DNA of 64,000 bases. Origin: Bordetella parapertussis (GTDB taxonomy: Bacteria; Pseudomonadota; Gammaproteobacteria; Burkholderiales; Burkholderiaceae_B). The position numbers and the translations under genes were made by a program. The notes beneath the pieces were generated by a model. The model did not search any database. It was not told where the DNA came from and was given only the letters and a program-made list of their open reading frames with translations. Below, in pieces: positions 8,564 to 16,995 of this stretch. The first letter of the stretch is position 1. Each line of letters begins with the position of its first letter. Where the stretch lies: the NCBI GenBank assembly GCA_945895265.1, contig CAMDEF010000003.1, forward strand, positions 62,001-126,000, given 5' to 3'.

Positions 8564-9838
8564 ATGAAGCGTCGTCAGTTTTTACATCGCACCGGAGCTC
8601 TGTTGGCTGCTAGCCTAGCGTTTCCAGCTGTTGTGCGTGCCGATTTGAAGGCGGCTCGAGTGCTGGTGGTTGGGGCCGGCTATGGCGGGGCGACGGCGGC
8701 AAAATATCTTCGCCTTTGGTCTGAGGGCACTGCAAACGTCACCTTGATTGAACCCGAGTTGTCGTTCGTGTCTTGCCCTCTTTCTAACCTGGTACTGGGG
8801 GGGTCAAGCACGCTGCCTGAGTTGACCGTTTCGTACGATGCGTTGCAAAAGCGGCACGGTGTCTCGTTGGTGCGCGACTGGGTGACTGCGATTGAGCCGC
8901 TTAAAAAGGTTGTGCAATTACACTCTGGCACGACTCTGAATTACGATAAATTAGTGTTGTCGCCAGGCATCGGCCTGATGATGGACAGCATTGAAGGCTT
9001 GGTGCAGGCGAATCAAGCGGGGGTGACACTGCAGGCCTGGAAGGCCGGGTCCGAAACGCTTACATTACAGAAGCAACTACATGACATGCCAGACGGTGGC
9101 GTGTTTGCGCTGAGCATTCCAGAGGCGCCCTTTAGATGTCCGCCCGGCCCGTATGAGCGAGCTTGCCAAGTTGCCGCATATTTTAAAAAGCATAAACCTA
9201 AATCTAAGGTCTTGATTCTCGATGCGAACGAAGACGTCGTGTCAAAGCCCGGCTTGTTTAAGAAGGCTTGGGCCGATTTGTACCCTGGCATGATTGAATA
9301 TCGCGCATCGCATAATCTGGTCAGAGTCGAGGCTGCGACCAAGACGCTTCGCTTTGATATTCAAGACTCAGTCCAGGCTGACGTGTTAAATGTTTTGCCA
9401 CGCATGCGTGCGGCTGAGTTAATTGTGCAAGCGGGCTTAGCGAACTCAAATAAACGCTGGGCGCAGGTAAATTTTTTGAATTTCGAATCAACGGCGGTCA
9501 AAGATATCCATATTTTGGGGGATTCGACACAAAACGCCGCGTTTATGCCCAAGTCGGCGCACATGGCAAATCAGCATGCCAAGGTCGCTGCGGCCGCCAT
9601 TGTGGCTGAGTTACGAGGGTTTGCCCTTAACCCTCAACCGGTGTTAAACAACACTTGCTATAGCTTTGTCGATGCCACAAAAGTCGTGCATGTGGCCAGC
9701 GTTCATCAGTACAGTGCGTCAGACAAGACGTATAAAACTGTAGCGGGTTCGGGCGGCGTGTCGGCGGCCCCCAGTGAGTTAGAAGGCGTGTATGCCTGGG
9801 GCTGGGCCCGTAATATTTGGGCCGATAGTTTGCTGTAA
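8564..9838 (+). CDS. soxF: FAD-dependent sulfide dehydrogenase flavoprotein (SoxF/FccB-like)
   Basis: A 424-residue Tat-exported flavoprotein: MKRRQFLHRTG signal, then the FAD Rossmann motif VLVVGAGYGGATAAKYL. It has the conserved Cys in SFVSCPLSN and a second Cys in NTCYSF near residue 363, expected to form the redox-active pair next to the flavin. This is the flavin subunit of flavocytochrome c sulfide dehydrogenase (FccB), called SoxF when in a sox cluster. It oxidises sulfide and passes electrons to a cytochrome c; no dedicated FccA cytochrome is present here, so SoxX/SoxA or another cytochrome may serve. It is the last gene of the operon. Confidence 0.88.
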   Translation: MKRRQFLHRTGALLAASLAFPAVVRADLKAARVLVVGAGYGGATAAKYLRLWSEGTANVTLIEPELSFVSCPLSNLVLGGSSTLPELTVSYDALQKRHGVSLVRDWVTAIEPLKKVVQLHSGTTLNYDKLVLSPGIGLMMDSIEGLVQANQAGVTLQAWKAGSETLTLQKQLHDMPDGGVFALSIPEAPFRCPPGPYERACQVAAYFKKHKPKSKVLILDANEDVVSKPGLFKKAWADLYPGMIEYRASHNLVRVEAATKTLRFDIQDSVQADVLNVLPRMRAAELIVQAGLANSNKRWAQVNFLNFESTAVKDIHILGDSTQNAAFMPKSAHMANQHAKVAAAAIVAELRGFALNPQPVLNNTCYSFVDATKVVHVASVHQYSASDKTYKTVAGSGGVSAAPSELEGVYAWGWARNIWADSLL

Positions 9839-9906
9839 CCAAATGCGCGTAAACCCTGCCTGATTTTTACTTGACAACACGGTTGGGTTGGTTTGACAAT
9901 CAACTG

Positions 9907-9934
9907 TCAGTATACGAACAATCAGTATACGAAC
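9907..9934. promoter_or_regulatory. tandem TCAGTATACGAAC operator-like repeat
   Basis: Two perfect 13-base copies, TCAGTATACGAAC at 9907-9919 and 9922-9934, with a period of 15 and each containing the palindrome GTATAC. They end about 18 bases before the marR start and lie just after two TTGACA hexamers (9871 and 9893). The position suggests autoregulation by the MarR protein or binding by another regulator. No experiment supports this; it is inferred from placement and symmetry. Confidence 0.5.
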
Positions 9935-9952
9935 CGTTAAACGAGGCGAGCC

Positions 9953-10567
9953 GTGCGTAAAAATGTGTCTGCTGTGCCAGCCAAGTTAGGGACTAAACCT
10001 GCCGTGCGCAGGCAACCCGCTCTGGTGGTCGTGCCGACTGTTTCCAACGTAACCGCCAACTCCTCAACAACTAACCACACGATTTGGGATCGCCCTGGTT
10101 ACTTGGTGCGCAGATTGCATCAAATTCATGTGGCGATGTTTTCGGCCCGCGTGGCAGATGGGCAGGTTACGCCTGTGCAGTTTGGCTTACTGAGTATTTT
10201 GATCCGCCGCCCAGGTATCGATCAGGCCACCCTTGGTGCTGAGCTTGGACTCGATCCAGCCAACGTTGCAGAGATTCTTAGGCGTCTTGAAGACCGCAAC
10301 TTGCTCACCCGAGTCGTCGATCCGCAGAACCGTCGACGTAAATTATGTCTGGCTACGCCAGACGGAAAAAAATTCGTACAACGCTATCAAAAAGATATGC
10401 AGTTGTCGCAACAGCAATTGCTTAGTCCGCTCAATCCCGCAGATCGACGGGTGTTCATGGAGCTTCTCGGACGATTGGTCGAGGGCAATAATGAAAATGG
10501 CCGAACCTCGCTGCGTCCGGGCGGCGAAGCGTTAAAGGCGCGCGGGCGTCGGGTGGGTGAGCCCTGA
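9953..10567 (+). CDS. MarR family transcriptional regulator
   Basis: A 204-residue winged-helix regulator with GTG start behind GAGG. The first 45 or so residues are a Pro/Ala/Val-rich extension. The MarR core follows: dimerisation helix, then the recognition region IDQATLGAELGLDPANVAEILRR-like helix-turn-helix and the wing DPQNRRRKLCLATPDG. MarR proteins usually repress adjacent catabolic genes and release DNA on binding an aromatic or related ligand. This one opens an eight-gene plus-strand catabolic island and is preceded by a tandem repeat that could be its operator. A short hairpin GAGCCC-TGA-GGGCTC spans its stop codon (10559-10573). Confidence 0.85.
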   Translation: MRKNVSAVPAKLGTKPAVRRQPALVVVPTVSNVTANSSTTNHTIWDRPGYLVRRLHQIHVAMFSARVADGQVTPVQFGLLSILIRRPGIDQATLGAELGLDPANVAEILRRLEDRNLLTRVVDPQNRRRKLCLATPDGKKFVQRYQKDMQLSQQQLLSPLNPADRRVFMELLGRLVEGNNENGRTSLRPGGEALKARGRRVGEP

Positions 10568-10627
10568 GGGCTCTGAGGTCTTTCATTTATTTCATTTATT
10601 CAATTTCGCTTAATTTAGGGGCAACAC

Positions 10628-11944
10628 GTGGCTGATCTCTCTTTAGATTTTTGTGGCATCAAATTTAAAAATCCGGTGGTGATTGCGTCGCTCGAAACAA
10701 CCAATAGTCCAGAAGTGATTCGCGAATGTGTCGATGCGGGTGCGGGTGGCATGATCATCAAGACCCTGACCGATATCGAGGACATGGCGCGTTTGACGCA
10801 AAATTCAAAGTACGCAATTTTGAATGAAAAGAATGAATTGATTAAAGGTAAGGTCAACAAGAATTTTGTGTTCTATAGCCGTTCGGGATACTCAAGTACG
10901 CCTTTGCGCGAATGGATTCCGCACTTAAAAGACTTGAACAAGTACGCGCAAGATCAGGGTTCTCATTTGATCGGTAGTGCCGGTGGCAAAACTGTGCAAA
11001 GCTGGATCGATATTTGCCGTACGATCGAAGATTGTGGCTTGCCCATGGTTGAGCTTAACTTTGGCTGCCCGCATCCTGCCATGATGCCTGGCGTGCATGG
11101 CGGCTCGATGATCGGGCAAGAGCCTGAGATTGCGCGCGAGGTGACTGCGCGCGTCTGCGAGGCCGTCAAGATCCCAGTCGTGATCAAGCTTACGCCTGAT
11201 CAATCGCGTGTGTTGGATGTTGCACGCGCTGTGAAAGAGGCGGGTGCGGCGGGTGTGACCGCCACGAATCGTTACACCGGTTTTTCGGTTGACATTGAAA
11301 CTGGTTTGCCACGCTTGGGCGGTCCAGCCGGAATCGGTGGGGTATGGGCAAAAGCTTTATCACTTCGCTGGGTGAATCGGATCTATACCGAGCTTGGGAT
11401 GCCGATTACGGGTTCGAACGGTATTTACGATCACAAAGATATCGTCGAGTTCATTATGACGGGTGCGCCACTCGTTCAAGTGGGATCGGTGCTGATGCTC
11501 AAGGGGATCAAGTACCTGCCCAGCATGATCACAGGGCTTGACAACTTTATGGATAGCCACGGCTATCCAGATATCGCCTCGATGACGGGCATTGCTTCGC
11601 GCGCCGCGGTGAAGGATTATGGCGAGCAATTTCGTAAGCCACGCATGCACAGTGAAATTGCCTCTGAGGCCTGTAAGAATCCAAGCTGCACGATTTGTAT
11701 TCAAACTTGTTTTTACGATGCCTTGGCGCAAGGTGACGGTTCGGTCGAATCGATTCATGCAAACTGTATTGGCTGCGAAATGTGTACGCAAACCTGCCCG
11801 TTTGATGCCACCACGATGCACACCACTACCGAAGAGCAGCGGGCGTTACAAGAGTTTTTCGCGATTAAAGACAATGTGTTTGAGTCTAAGAAATTCGAAA
11901 AAGGCTTTGAACGCGGCATTAAGCTTTCAAAAGTTAAGGGCTAA
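10628..11944 (+). CDS. PreA-like dihydropyrimidine dehydrogenase/ferredoxin protein
   Basis: A 438-residue protein with GTG start behind TAGGGG. Residues 1-320 are a dihydroorotate-dehydrogenase-like FMN barrel (FKNPVVIASLETTNSPEVI at the start, NFGCPHPAMMPG, later GVTATNRY and GSNGIYDH). The C-terminus carries two [4Fe-4S] motifs: a variant C-x4-C-x2-C-x3-C (CKNPSCTICIQTC) and a classical CIGCEMCTQTC. This is the architecture of PreA, the subunit of NAD-dependent dihydropyrimidine dehydrogenase that reduces uracil or thymine. PreA normally pairs with PreT, which is absent here. In this setting next to HyuA/HyuB it may reduce another ring or enone. Architecture is sure; the substrate is open. 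Confidence 0.82.
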   Translation: MADLSLDFCGIKFKNPVVIASLETTNSPEVIRECVDAGAGGMIIKTLTDIEDMARLTQNSKYAILNEKNELIKGKVNKNFVFYSRSGYSSTPLREWIPHLKDLNKYAQDQGSHLIGSAGGKTVQSWIDICRTIEDCGLPMVELNFGCPHPAMMPGVHGGSMIGQEPEIAREVTARVCEAVKIPVVIKLTPDQSRVLDVARAVKEAGAAGVTATNRYTGFSVDIETGLPRLGGPAGIGGVWAKALSLRWVNRIYTELGMPITGSNGIYDHKDIVEFIMTGAPLVQVGSVLMLKGIKYLPSMITGLDNFMDSHGYPDIASMTGIASRAAVKDYGEQFRKPRMHSEIASEACKNPSCTICIQTCFYDALAQGDGSVESIHANCIGCEMCTQTCPFDATTMHTTTEEQRALQEFFAIKDNVFESKKFEKGFERGIKLSKVKG

Positions 11945-11946
11945 GC

Positions 11947-14073
11947 ATGAGTGCTCAGGCATTAGTTTCTAGCCAGCAGTATCGTTTTGCGTTTGATATT
12001 GGGGGCACCTTCACTGATTTGGTGTTGCTCGGTACTGATGGCACTATCTTCACTTCAAAGGTTTTGACCGGTGCGCCCGATGTTGTAATGCCCATTCGTT
12101 TGGGCTTATTGGCTTTGCTAAAAGAGCACGGCCTGACTCTTTCGCAAGTCACCGACGTCGTGGTGGGGGCCACGACTGCTGTCACCAATCTTGTGATTGA
12201 GCGTAAGGGTGCTGTCACCGGCTTAATTACAACCGAAGGGTTTCGTGATGTGATCGAAATCGCACGCGAGTTGCGCTACGACCTGTATGACTTGACGGCA
12301 CCAGGGCCTGACGCGATCGTACCGCGTGCCTTACGTGCCGAAGTCCGCGAGCGGGTAGATGCTGCGGGGCAAGTCGTGATTGCTATGCAAGACCAAGAGG
12401 TCGAGCAAGTCGTGAATCAATTACGTGCAGCTGGCGTACGTGCGATTGCGGTGTGTTTTTTGCATAGCTTTACTAACCCCACTCACGAACAGCGTGTGAA
12501 AGCGATCGCACAACGGATTGCGCCCGAGCTGTCGATTTCACTATCGTCTGAAGTGTTAGGTGAAATCCGTGAATACGAGCGCACCGTCGCGACGGTGCTC
12601 AACGCCTGTGTCATGCCTATGGTTGGCAGTTACCTCGGGGCGATTGAAGACGGCTTACGGGCAATCGGGTTGAACGCGACCTTGCACATCATGCAGTCAA
12701 ACGGTGGTGTCATTTCTCGCGAACTTGGCGAGCGTATGCCGATTCGGATGCTTGAATCGGGGCCCGCAGCTGGTGCCTTGGGCGCGGCGCATTCTGCCCG
12801 CGTGTCAAAGACTCCGAACGTGATGGCCTTTGATATGGGAGGCACCACGGCCAAAGCCTGTTTAATTTCGAATGGACGGCCGTCGATTACGACAGAGTTT
12901 GAAGCAGCGCGTCAACAACGCTTTAAAAAAGGTAGCGGGCTGCCGGTTCGTTTGCCCACGATCGACCTGATTGAGATCGGTGCAGGCGGAGGCAGTATCG
13001 CTCACGTTGATACGACAGGCTTGTTGAAAGTCGGCCCGCAGAGCGCAGGCTCAAGTCCTGGGCCTGCGTGTTATGGCTTGGGCGGAACTCGCCCCACGGT
13101 GACCGATGCGGCGCTGGTATTGGGATATCTGGATCCACAAGGTACGTTAAGCGGCGCCGTGAGTTTGCGTCTCGACTTAGCTGAACAGGCGATCGAAGAA
13201 CATATTGCTCGCCCGTTGGGTTTGAGTATTGTCGAAGCGGCCAACGGGATTCATCGGATTGTTTGCGAACACATGGCAGTGGCCGCCAAAATTCACGCGG
13301 TCGAGAATGGGCGCGACATTCGACGCTATACCTTGCTCGCCTTTGGTGGCGCAGGCCCGATTCACGCACGCGAAGTCGCACGCCGCAGTGGTTGCTCTGA
13401 TTTATTGGTGCCAGCCAACGCGGGCGTGTTTTCCGCCTTTGGGTTGTTGGTCGCGCCAATGAAAATGGACATGGTTCGCACACGCTATGCACGCTTAAGC
13501 GAGATGGACTGGCCTGCGATCGATGCCTTATTGCAAGGGATGGAAGATGCCTTGAGTCAAGAATTGGCTTCGGCGGGCGTTACGCGAGACCTGATCGCGT
13601 TTCGTCGCAGCGCGGATATGCGCTATGTCGGCCAAGGGTTTGAGGTCGAGACTGAGTTACCCGCGAAGTTGCTGCAGACTGAACAGAGCACCATCGAGGC
13701 GTCGTTCGCTCAGGCGTACGCAGCCCGCTTTGGCGGAAAACTGGTCGGACAGCGGGTTGAGGCTGTCAACTGGCGAGTTGAGGCCTCAGCGAATGCCGCA
13801 CTCGGTGCCGAAGTGCGTTCGTCACAAGCGCCAGCCGGCCAGCCCCCACAGGCCGAGCGTTCGCGTCAGGTGTTTTTTCCGGATATCGAGGGATTTATTC
13901 AAACACCGGTGCTGTCGCTCGAGCAGTTGCGTGCAGAGCAGCGTTACGAAGGGCCCGCTTTGGTTGAACAACCCGGTTCGACTGTGGTGATTGGCCCAGG
14001 CGACGTGTTTACGTTAGATGCTCACGGTAATCTAAGAATCACTCTCGGTGCCCGCCAAGGTCGTGCAGCATGA
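11947..14073 (+). CDS. Hydantoinase/oxoprolinase subunit A (HyuA family)
   Basis: A 708-residue protein starting 2 bases after the PreA-like gene. The N-terminus has the ASKHA-type nucleotide motif FDIGGTFTDLVL. Later family blocks are VVVGATTAVTNLVIER, LNACVMPMVGSYL, MQSNGGVIS, AFDMGGTTAKACLI and AFGGAGPIHA. Together with HyuB it would form an ATP-dependent enzyme opening a cyclic amide such as an N-methylhydantoin or 5-oxoproline, or a related carboxylase (the acetone and acetophenone carboxylases share this fold). Substrate specificity cannot be predicted from these motifs. Confidence 0.88.
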   Translation: MSAQALVSSQQYRFAFDIGGTFTDLVLLGTDGTIFTSKVLTGAPDVVMPIRLGLLALLKEHGLTLSQVTDVVVGATTAVTNLVIERKGAVTGLITTEGFRDVIEIARELRYDLYDLTAPGPDAIVPRALRAEVRERVDAAGQVVIAMQDQEVEQVVNQLRAAGVRAIAVCFLHSFTNPTHEQRVKAIAQRIAPELSISLSSEVLGEIREYERTVATVLNACVMPMVGSYLGAIEDGLRAIGLNATLHIMQSNGGVISRELGERMPIRMLESGPAAGALGAAHSARVSKTPNVMAFDMGGTTAKACLISNGRPSITTEFEAARQQRFKKGSGLPVRLPTIDLIEIGAGGGSIAHVDTTGLLKVGPQSAGSSPGPACYGLGGTRPTVTDAALVLGYLDPQGTLSGAVSLRLDLAEQAIEEHIARPLGLSIVEAANGIHRIVCEHMAVAAKIHAVENGRDIRRYTLLAFGGAGPIHAREVARRSGCSDLLVPANAGVFSAFGLLVAPMKMDMVRTRYARLSEMDWPAIDALLQGMEDALSQELASAGVTRDLIAFRRSADMRYVGQGFEVETELPAKLLQTEQSTIEASFAQAYAARFGGKLVGQRVEAVNWRVEASANAALGAEVRSSQAPAGQPPQAERSRQVFFPDIEGFIQTPVLSLEQLRAEQRYEGPALVEQPGSTVVIGPGDVFTLDAHGNLRITLGARQGRAA

Positions 14074-14182
14074 AACAAATAGAGCACTGGCATGCAATGC
14101 CAAAAGAGGTTTGTCTGAAACTAATAAATGCCCAACCTGCGTCGAGTCGCGACGCTCGCATGAATCAGCGAAGGAGTCTGGC

Positions 14183-15727
14183 ATGAGCCCGATTGATCTT
14201 GAGATTTACTGGAACAGACTGATCGCGATTACCGACGAGGCGGGGGCAACACTTAAACGTACCTCGTTCTCAACAGTCGTACGAGAGTCGAACGATTTTG
14301 CCTGCGTGCTCCTCGATCCCGAAGCGCGGTTAGTCGCGCAGTCGGCTCTCAGTATCCCCGGCTTTATCGGCACAGCGCCTTTGTCTCTCAAAGGGATCTT
14401 GAAAGTGTTTCCCCAAGAGTCTTTGAAACCGGGCGATATTCTGTTTACCAATGACCCTTGGATTGGCACAGGCCATTTGCCCGATGCCACGATGGTCGCG
14501 CCCATCTTTTTTGGTGACCGCTTAGTGGCGTTCGCGATGGCGGTGGCACATTTGTCGGATGTGGGTGGTCGTCAGTGGTCTGCCGATGCGGGCGAAGTGT
14601 ATGAAGAAGGGATTCGGTTTCCGGTGATCAAGCTTGCCGAGGCTGGGGTATTTAATCCGTGGGTCATGCAGATGCTTGAAGCCAACGTGCGCTTGCCGCA
14701 ACAAGTGCGTGGTGATATCGAAGCCCAGGTAGGGGCGTTGCGCGTCGCCGAGCGTCGTTTAACAGAGTTATTAGAAGAGTACGGCTTAAGCGATATCAAC
14801 GAGATTGCTGGCGCAATTTTTAAGGCCTCTGAAGATGCGGCCTTGCGTGAGTTACGAAAGATTCCACCGGGTGTCTATCATGGCTCGGTCGAGTCGGATG
14901 GTTGGGATGAGCGGATCAAGATTCAAGCCAAGATTACCGTCAGCCACGAGGGCGTGACGGTCGATTACAGCGGCAGTACAGCGCAGGTGAGATTTGGTAT
15001 CAATGAGACCTTCAACCATACCTATGCCTATACGATCTACCCGTTCAAATGCTTGTTGTCGCCAGGTATTCCGAACAACGACGGCTTCACCCGGTTATTT
15101 AAGGTGATCGCCCCTGAAGGGACCATCGTCAATGCGAAGCCGCCCGCCGCAGTGGGTGCAAGGCATTTGATCGGACATCAACTACAAGCTGCGGTCTTTG
15201 AAGCGCTTGCCAAGGTGATGCCTGAGCGTGTGCAGGCCGACAGTGGCACGCCGCTGTGGTCGGTGCTGATGCGCGGCGTGAATCCTGCACTTGGCACCTC
15301 GTTTTCCAGCATTCTCTTTTTTAATGGCGGTATGGGGGCGATGCGTGATCGCGACGGCCCACCGACTTCGGGGTTTCCGGCCAATATTTCAAACACTCCC
15401 ATCGAAGTCGCCGAGATGCTCTCGCCGGTGCTCTTTGGTTGCAAGAGCCTGATCGAAGGTTCGGGTGGCGAAGGTATCCATCGTGGCGGTATGGGGCAAA
15501 AAGTATCGTTTCGGTCGCGCTGGCCCGGTCGCCTGCGCGTGTCTTTATTAACAGAACGAACACGCGTGCCCGCTAAAGGTATCGAAGGCGGACAAGCGGG
15601 GTGCACTGGCCATGTGTTGCTCAATGGTCAGGCAGTCGAACATCCAAAAGGCGTAGTCGATATGGTCGAGGGCGATATCCTCGAGCTAGGCTTGCCGGGC
15701 GGAGGTGGTTACGGCGTCAAACCCTGA
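14183..15727 (+). CDS. Hydantoinase/oxoprolinase subunit B (HyuB family)
   Basis: A 514-residue protein. I choose ATG 14183 behind a strong AAGGAG; the frame is open further upstream but that stretch overlaps hyuA and has no family resemblance. HyuB features are the N-terminal MSPIDLEIYWNRLIAITDEAG, the block ESNDFACVLLD, the GDILFTNDPWIGTGHLPD motif and the glycine-rich end LELGLPGGGGYG. It is the partner of the preceding HyuA. The spacing of about 109 bases between the two genes is larger than usual for this pair. Confidence 0.88.
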   Translation: MSPIDLEIYWNRLIAITDEAGATLKRTSFSTVVRESNDFACVLLDPEARLVAQSALSIPGFIGTAPLSLKGILKVFPQESLKPGDILFTNDPWIGTGHLPDATMVAPIFFGDRLVAFAMAVAHLSDVGGRQWSADAGEVYEEGIRFPVIKLAEAGVFNPWVMQMLEANVRLPQQVRGDIEAQVGALRVAERRLTELLEEYGLSDINEIAGAIFKASEDAALRELRKIPPGVYHGSVESDGWDERIKIQAKITVSHEGVTVDYSGSTAQVRFGINETFNHTYAYTIYPFKCLLSPGIPNNDGFTRLFKVIAPEGTIVNAKPPAAVGARHLIGHQLQAAVFEALAKVMPERVQADSGTPLWSVLMRGVNPALGTSFSSILFFNGGMGAMRDRDGPPTSGFPANISNTPIEVAEMLSPVLFGCKSLIEGSGGEGIHRGGMGQKVSFRSRWPGRLRVSLLTERTRVPAKGIEGGQAGCTGHVLLNGQAVEHPKGVVDMVEGDILELGLPGGGGYGVKP

Positions 15728-15735
15728 CGCCGTAA
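15709..15735 (+). terminator. perfect 11-bp hairpin across the hyuB stop
   Basis: TTACGGCGTCA and TGACGCCGTAA form a perfect 11-base stem with a 5-base loop; the hyuB stop codon lies at the base of the right arm. A run of seven T residues follows about 18 bases later. It may be an attenuator that lowers expression of the downstream TRAP receptor and molybdenum hydroxylase, or a terminator. Confidence 0.5.
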
Positions 15736-15803
15736 GATGTACAGTTGTTGATATTTTTTTGACCTATCAGTATGCTCACTTAACTTCTCTCTAGGGGATT
15801 CGC

Positions 15804-16898
15804 ATGCAACGACGTCGTTTTCTTACCAAAACTGCTACAGCCGCTGGCGCTGGCTTAGCTGCAATCGGCGCGCCAGCCTTCGCGCAAACCAGTCCTACTG
15901 TCAAATGGCGCATGTCAACGAGTTGGCCTAAAGGGCTGGACACGATTTATGGCTCGGCCGAAGAACTCGGTAAGCGTGTTGCTCAACTTACCGATGGCAA
16001 ATTTGAGATTCGCGTCTTTGCTGGCGGCGAAATCATGCCGGCACCTCAAAGTATGGATGGTGTCAGTAACGGCACGGTTGAGTGCAACCACACCTTAAGC
16101 ACTTACTTCATCGGCAAAAATACCGCACTGACATTTGATACGGGTCTGAGCTATGGCCTAAATGCGCGACAGCATAACGCCTGGTTATTGTACGGTGGTG
16201 GTTTGGCGCTTGTACGCGCAGTCTACAAAAAGTACAACATCATTAATTTCACCTGCGGCAACGTAGGTGTGCAGATGGGCGGTTGGTATCGCAAAGAGAT
16301 CAAGTCCGTTGCTGACCTTCAAGGTTTAAAAATTCGTGTTGGTGGCATCGGCGGTATGGTGCTTTCAAAACTTGGCGCCGTTCCGCAGCAGATCCCCCCA
16401 GCTGATATTTACTCTTCTCTAGAAAAAGGGACGATCGATGCAGCCGAATGGATTGGCCCTTACGATGATGAAAAGCTTGGTTTGAATAAAGTTGCGCCTT
16501 TTTACTATGCGCCTGGTTGGTTTGAAGGTAGCGCATCGATTACGACGATGGTCAATGACAAAGCATTTGCAGCCTTGCCACCTTCGTATCAGGCCGCTTT
16601 CGAGGTTGCCTGCAACGAGCAAACACTCAAGATGCTTGCGAATTACGACGCTAAAAATCCAGAGGCGTTACGCAAATTGATCGGCGGCGGTGCCAAGGTG
16701 AATCTGTTCTCTAAAGATGTGATGGACGCGACCTATCAAGCCTCGCAAGATCTCTGGAAAGAACTCTCGGCTAAGAATCCAGATTTCGCTGCGATTTTCC
16801 CCGAGTGGCAGAAGTTTCAGCAGAGCGAAGCCAGCTGGTTCCGTTTGGCTGAGGCAACGCTGGATAACTACACCTTCGCAGCGGTGAATCGTCGGTGA
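15804..16898 (+). CDS. TRAP transporter substrate-binding protein (DctP family), orphan
   Basis: A 364-residue periplasmic receptor with a Tat-type signal (MQRRRFLTKTATAAGAG, cleavage near AFAQ). Family signs include MSTSWPKGLDTIYGSAEELG at the mature N-terminus, the SLEKGTIDAAEWIGPYDDEKLG block and a C-terminal helical end. The length and Tat signal fit the branch binding 2-oxo acids or monocarboxylates (TakP/DctP-like). No DctQ or DctM membrane gene is near, so it must work with membrane subunits encoded elsewhere. It presumably takes up the compound degraded by this island. Its stop region is echoed downstream. Confidence 0.85.
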   Translation: MQRRRFLTKTATAAGAGLAAIGAPAFAQTSPTVKWRMSTSWPKGLDTIYGSAEELGKRVAQLTDGKFEIRVFAGGEIMPAPQSMDGVSNGTVECNHTLSTYFIGKNTALTFDTGLSYGLNARQHNAWLLYGGGLALVRAVYKKYNIINFTCGNVGVQMGGWYRKEIKSVADLQGLKIRVGGIGGMVLSKLGAVPQQIPPADIYSSLEKGTIDAAEWIGPYDDEKLGLNKVAPFYYAPGWFEGSASITTMVNDKAFAALPPSYQAAFEVACNEQTLKMLANYDAKNPEALRKLIGGGAKVNLFSKDVMDATYQASQDLWKELSAKNPDFAAIFPEWQKFQQSEASWFRLAEATLDNYTFAAVNRR

Positions 16899-16973
16899 TT
16901 ACGCTTTGAACGTTTAGCCATCGGTGATTCTGTTTTTTTGAATATTTAATCATCGATGGTTACGCTTTAAACC
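16889..16973. repeat. decayed tandem echo of the dctP stop region
   Basis: A 22-base stretch spanning the dctP stop (starts TCGTCGGTGATTACGC, from 16889) recurs at 16950 (TCATCGATGGTTACGC) with 18 of 22 matches by eye and a 61-base offset. A shorter partial copy lies between them near 16918. It fills most of the spacer before the coxL-like gene. Confidence 0.55.
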
Positions 16974-16995
16974 TTGTTTGAATTGAGTGTGAAGC

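Noticed and set aside
14048-14182. Longer N-terminus for HyuB
   Set aside because: The upstream stretch overlaps hyuA, resembles no HyuB, and ATG 14183 has a strong AAGGAG site.
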